The notes under the pieces are model-generated. The model did no database searches. It saw only the letters and a program-made list of their open reading frames with translations, and was not told the origin of the DNA. A stretch of DNA of 64,000 bases from Anodontia alba. Lineage: Eukaryota; Mollusca; Bivalvia; Lucinida; Lucinidae. The stretch spans positions 24,925,543 through 24,989,542 of the forward strand of contig OZ024828.1 in NCBI GenBank assembly GCA_964016985.1, in the 5' to 3' direction. Numbering within the stretch: the stretch's first letter is position 1; each line of letters opens with the position of its first letter. A program made the translations under genes and the position numbers. Shown here one piece after another: positions 62,635 to 64,000 of this stretch.

Positions 62635-62908
62635 ACTCGCCTATTCAAATATATAGAAAATCTCACCTGCAAACTTGAAACGGAAAATTTTCAGACAAAG
62701 ATTTCTGATATTTTTCATATTTCTGCTCAAAACATTGATTGTGGGTACTCGTTAGAACCGCCTTGGCGAGGTGGTTCTAACGAGTACCAACAATCTATGT
62801 TTTTGAGCAAAAATAAGAAAAATAATGTATACCCCTGTAAACCCCAGTTTTAGTATATAAAAGTGGGGTTTAAGGGGGTCAAAATTATATAGGTATGTTT
62901 TCTTGATG
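62635..62908 (+). mobile_element. A element A22
   Basis: CATTACGAAAACTCGCC to GGTATGTTTTCTTGATG. An extra GAAACGG lies before AAAATTTTCAGAC. Core GAACCGCCTTGGCGAGGTGGTTC has G.T-type mismatches. Confidence 0.85.
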
Positions 62909-62929
62909 TAAACCCATAACGTCGTGTGA

Positions 62930-62993
62930 ACTTTTCTACCTCAACTCTTTGAACCGGTCTATTTCCAATAGCAGGGTGCCTAGTTATTTTATA

Positions 62994-63032
<39 letters not shown>

Positions 63033-63098
63033 TGTATTTTATAGAAACTCCTGTATTTAATACAAACAGTTTAGACCCTGATCAGACGCTGCGTTCTG
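62930..63098 (+). mobile_element. B element B23 (context 2), left part (interrupted)
   Basis: CTCTTTGAACCGGTCTATTTCC, GTGCCTAGTTATTTTATAATT, (ATT)n, TAGAAACTCCTGTATTTAAT, then TTTAGACCCTGATCAGACGC and the loop GCGTTCTG, where the I2 element begins. Confidence 0.75.
62998..63031. repeat. (ATT)n microsatellite
   Basis: Perfect run of about 34 bp within the context-2 flank of B23. Confidence 0.96.
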
Positions 63099-63303
63099 GC
63101 CCCGAGGTTATAAACTTTTTTCAGGCTCAACTCAATTGAGCATGAAATTTTCTCTGCTAATAAATTATTAGCAGAGAGATTTTCATGCTCAGCTATGTTT
63201 AGAAAGAAAGAATTTGCAGTTGTTAGTAATTTGAGATTTATTAGCATGAAAAATTTCATGCACAGCTGAGTTGAGGATGAAAAAAGTTTTATAACCTCGG
63301 GGC
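63099..63303. mobile_element. I element I2, nested in B23
   Basis: GCCCCGAGGTTATAAAC and GTTTTATAACCTCGGGGC are perfect inverted ends. Inside are GGCTCAACTCAATTGAGC, TTCTCTGCTAATAAATTATTAGC and a second diverged inverted pair. CTG lies on both sides (63096-63098, 63304-63306). Confidence 0.82.
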
Positions 63304-63365
63304 CTGATCGAGGTCTGCACTGCTTGCCAGTTACCATTTTGGGGGTTGCCAGACTAAAGTGGGTT
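63304..63365 (+). mobile_element. B element B23, right part
   Basis: CTGATCGAGGTCTGCACTGC, TTGCCAGTTACC, GGGTTGCCAGACTAAAGTGGG. The CGGCGT part of the right arm is missing at the junction. Confidence 0.7.
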
Positions 63366-63647
63366 AAACAGGTACTCGTCTGTGTTGTAGCACATAAAGT
63401 CCTTGCCCGGTGACTCTGGAGGGTTATGATCCGTGAATATGTCATTGCATGGGTATCTTACTACTGCGCATGTCCGGAAGTTAATGGGGCTCACAAACTA
63501 CACGTACAATCTGTAGGCACTGAATGCATAGCATCTATATTATAATCAAATAATCATTAGAACCGCGTCGCGAGAAAAATGATCTTCGGAATCTCCGTCG
63601 AATCAATATTTAAGCGTGTATGCCAAGCCCTTAGAAGGCTATATATC

Positions 63648-63791
63648 CAGGGCCCATTTGCAAAAGCTACTCACATTTTTACAGCAAAAATACCTGCGAA
63701 TTAAATATTGTACATGTACTAACAAGAACAGTTAACAGTTTGACCACTAACGAGCTCGTTAAGCTAACGATGCTTTGAATAACTAGGCCCA
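63648..63791. mobile_element. Q element Q2, shortened
   Basis: GGGCCCATTTGCAAAAGC at the left, GCTTTGAATAACTAGGCCC at the right, with CTCACATTTTTACAGC and ACTAACGAGCTCGTTAAGC inside. The left arm of Q1 up to its central hairpin is deleted here. Confidence 0.7.
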
Positions 63792-64000
63792 GTTCTTTGG
63801 CTGAAGATTCCCTTTGGATTATCGCTCACGCGACTGAATAGCATTGATTCTAGCAAGGTTGCGCGGAGGCGCAGACTCGCTTGAATATTTGCTGTTCACA
63901 TAAACTATATCGGCTCTTTTCTCATGACGCGGCTTATTTGTATGTATACATAATTTTTGAACTGCCTACAAAAGGCACACTAAGGAAAACTGGTACACTT
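63792..64000. other. End of window, possible C remnant
   Basis: GGTTGCGCGGAGGCGCAGAC followed by TATTTGCTGTTCAC resembles one arm of a C hairpin. Nothing else recognised. Confidence 0.35.

Overview
The window looks like intergenic or intronic DNA from a repeat-rich invertebrate genome, most likely a mollusc and probably a bivalve. That placement is an inference. It rests on AT-rich sequence with abundant TA, GT, CT and ATT microsatellites, tRNA-derived SINEs, a DD34D mariner, and a very high density of short palindromic elements. I found no host protein-coding gene, no genuine tRNA or rRNA, and no bacterial-type operon, promoter or CRISPR array. The only recognisable protein-coding sequences are two broken mariner transposases, at 52432-53787 (+) and 61356-62589 (-). 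Most other long open frames are by-products of microsatellites, minisatellites or palindromes.

Most of the annotation is non-autonomous mobile elements, which I label by letter (my labels, not database names). A: about 275 bp, 22 copies, ends like CATTACGAAAACACGCC, with a large GC-rich central hairpin. B: short palindromes around GTAGACC..GATCAGACGCCGC, found inside at least four different flanking contexts. C: palindromes around GCGAAGACTCAGATCAGCC, with GAGCCAGCGCATGACAAAACC-like ends. D, E and F: pogo/Tigger-like MITEs with CAGT ends and TA target duplications. G and L: CCCAG-ended foldbacks flanked by TA. H: AAAGAATTTGCTCC palindromes. I: elements with GCCCCGAGG ends and CTG on both sides. 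K, M, Q and R are lower-copy palindromic elements. P is a diverged low-copy repeat. There are also tRNA-headed SINEs, one Helitron-like (Helentron-type) element, and tandem arrays with periods of 25, 30, about 142 and about 155 bp.

Layout. 1-1.1 kb: no feature seen. 1.1-9 kb: B, E, K, D, a duplicated pair of M, H, C and the first A copy. 9.2-10.9 kb: a 142-bp array carrying AAGATGGCGGC motifs. 11-21 kb: microsatellites, a G-rich tract, A copies, two SINEs and the Helitron-like insertion. 21-32 kb: a head-to-head SINE pair, the L foldback, F, E, C, B, A and long TA tracts. 32-47 kb: the densest A/D/E/F/G/H region. 46.8-47.5 kb: a 155-bp array. 50.6-52.3 kb: two minisatellites with an inserted Q element. 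52.4-53.8 kb: mariner. 53.8-64 kb: B, C, A, H and D, the second mariner, and an I element inside a B element.

Nested insertions give a relative history: A into C, A into E, A into A, a Helitron-like element into A, a SINE into B, I into B, and Q into a minisatellite. The most unusual signal is modularity. Nearly the same long central hairpin lies inside families with unrelated termini (A, D, E), and another hairpin core (B) lies inside four unrelated flanks. The stem sequence varies between copies, yet many copies keep their two arms paired.
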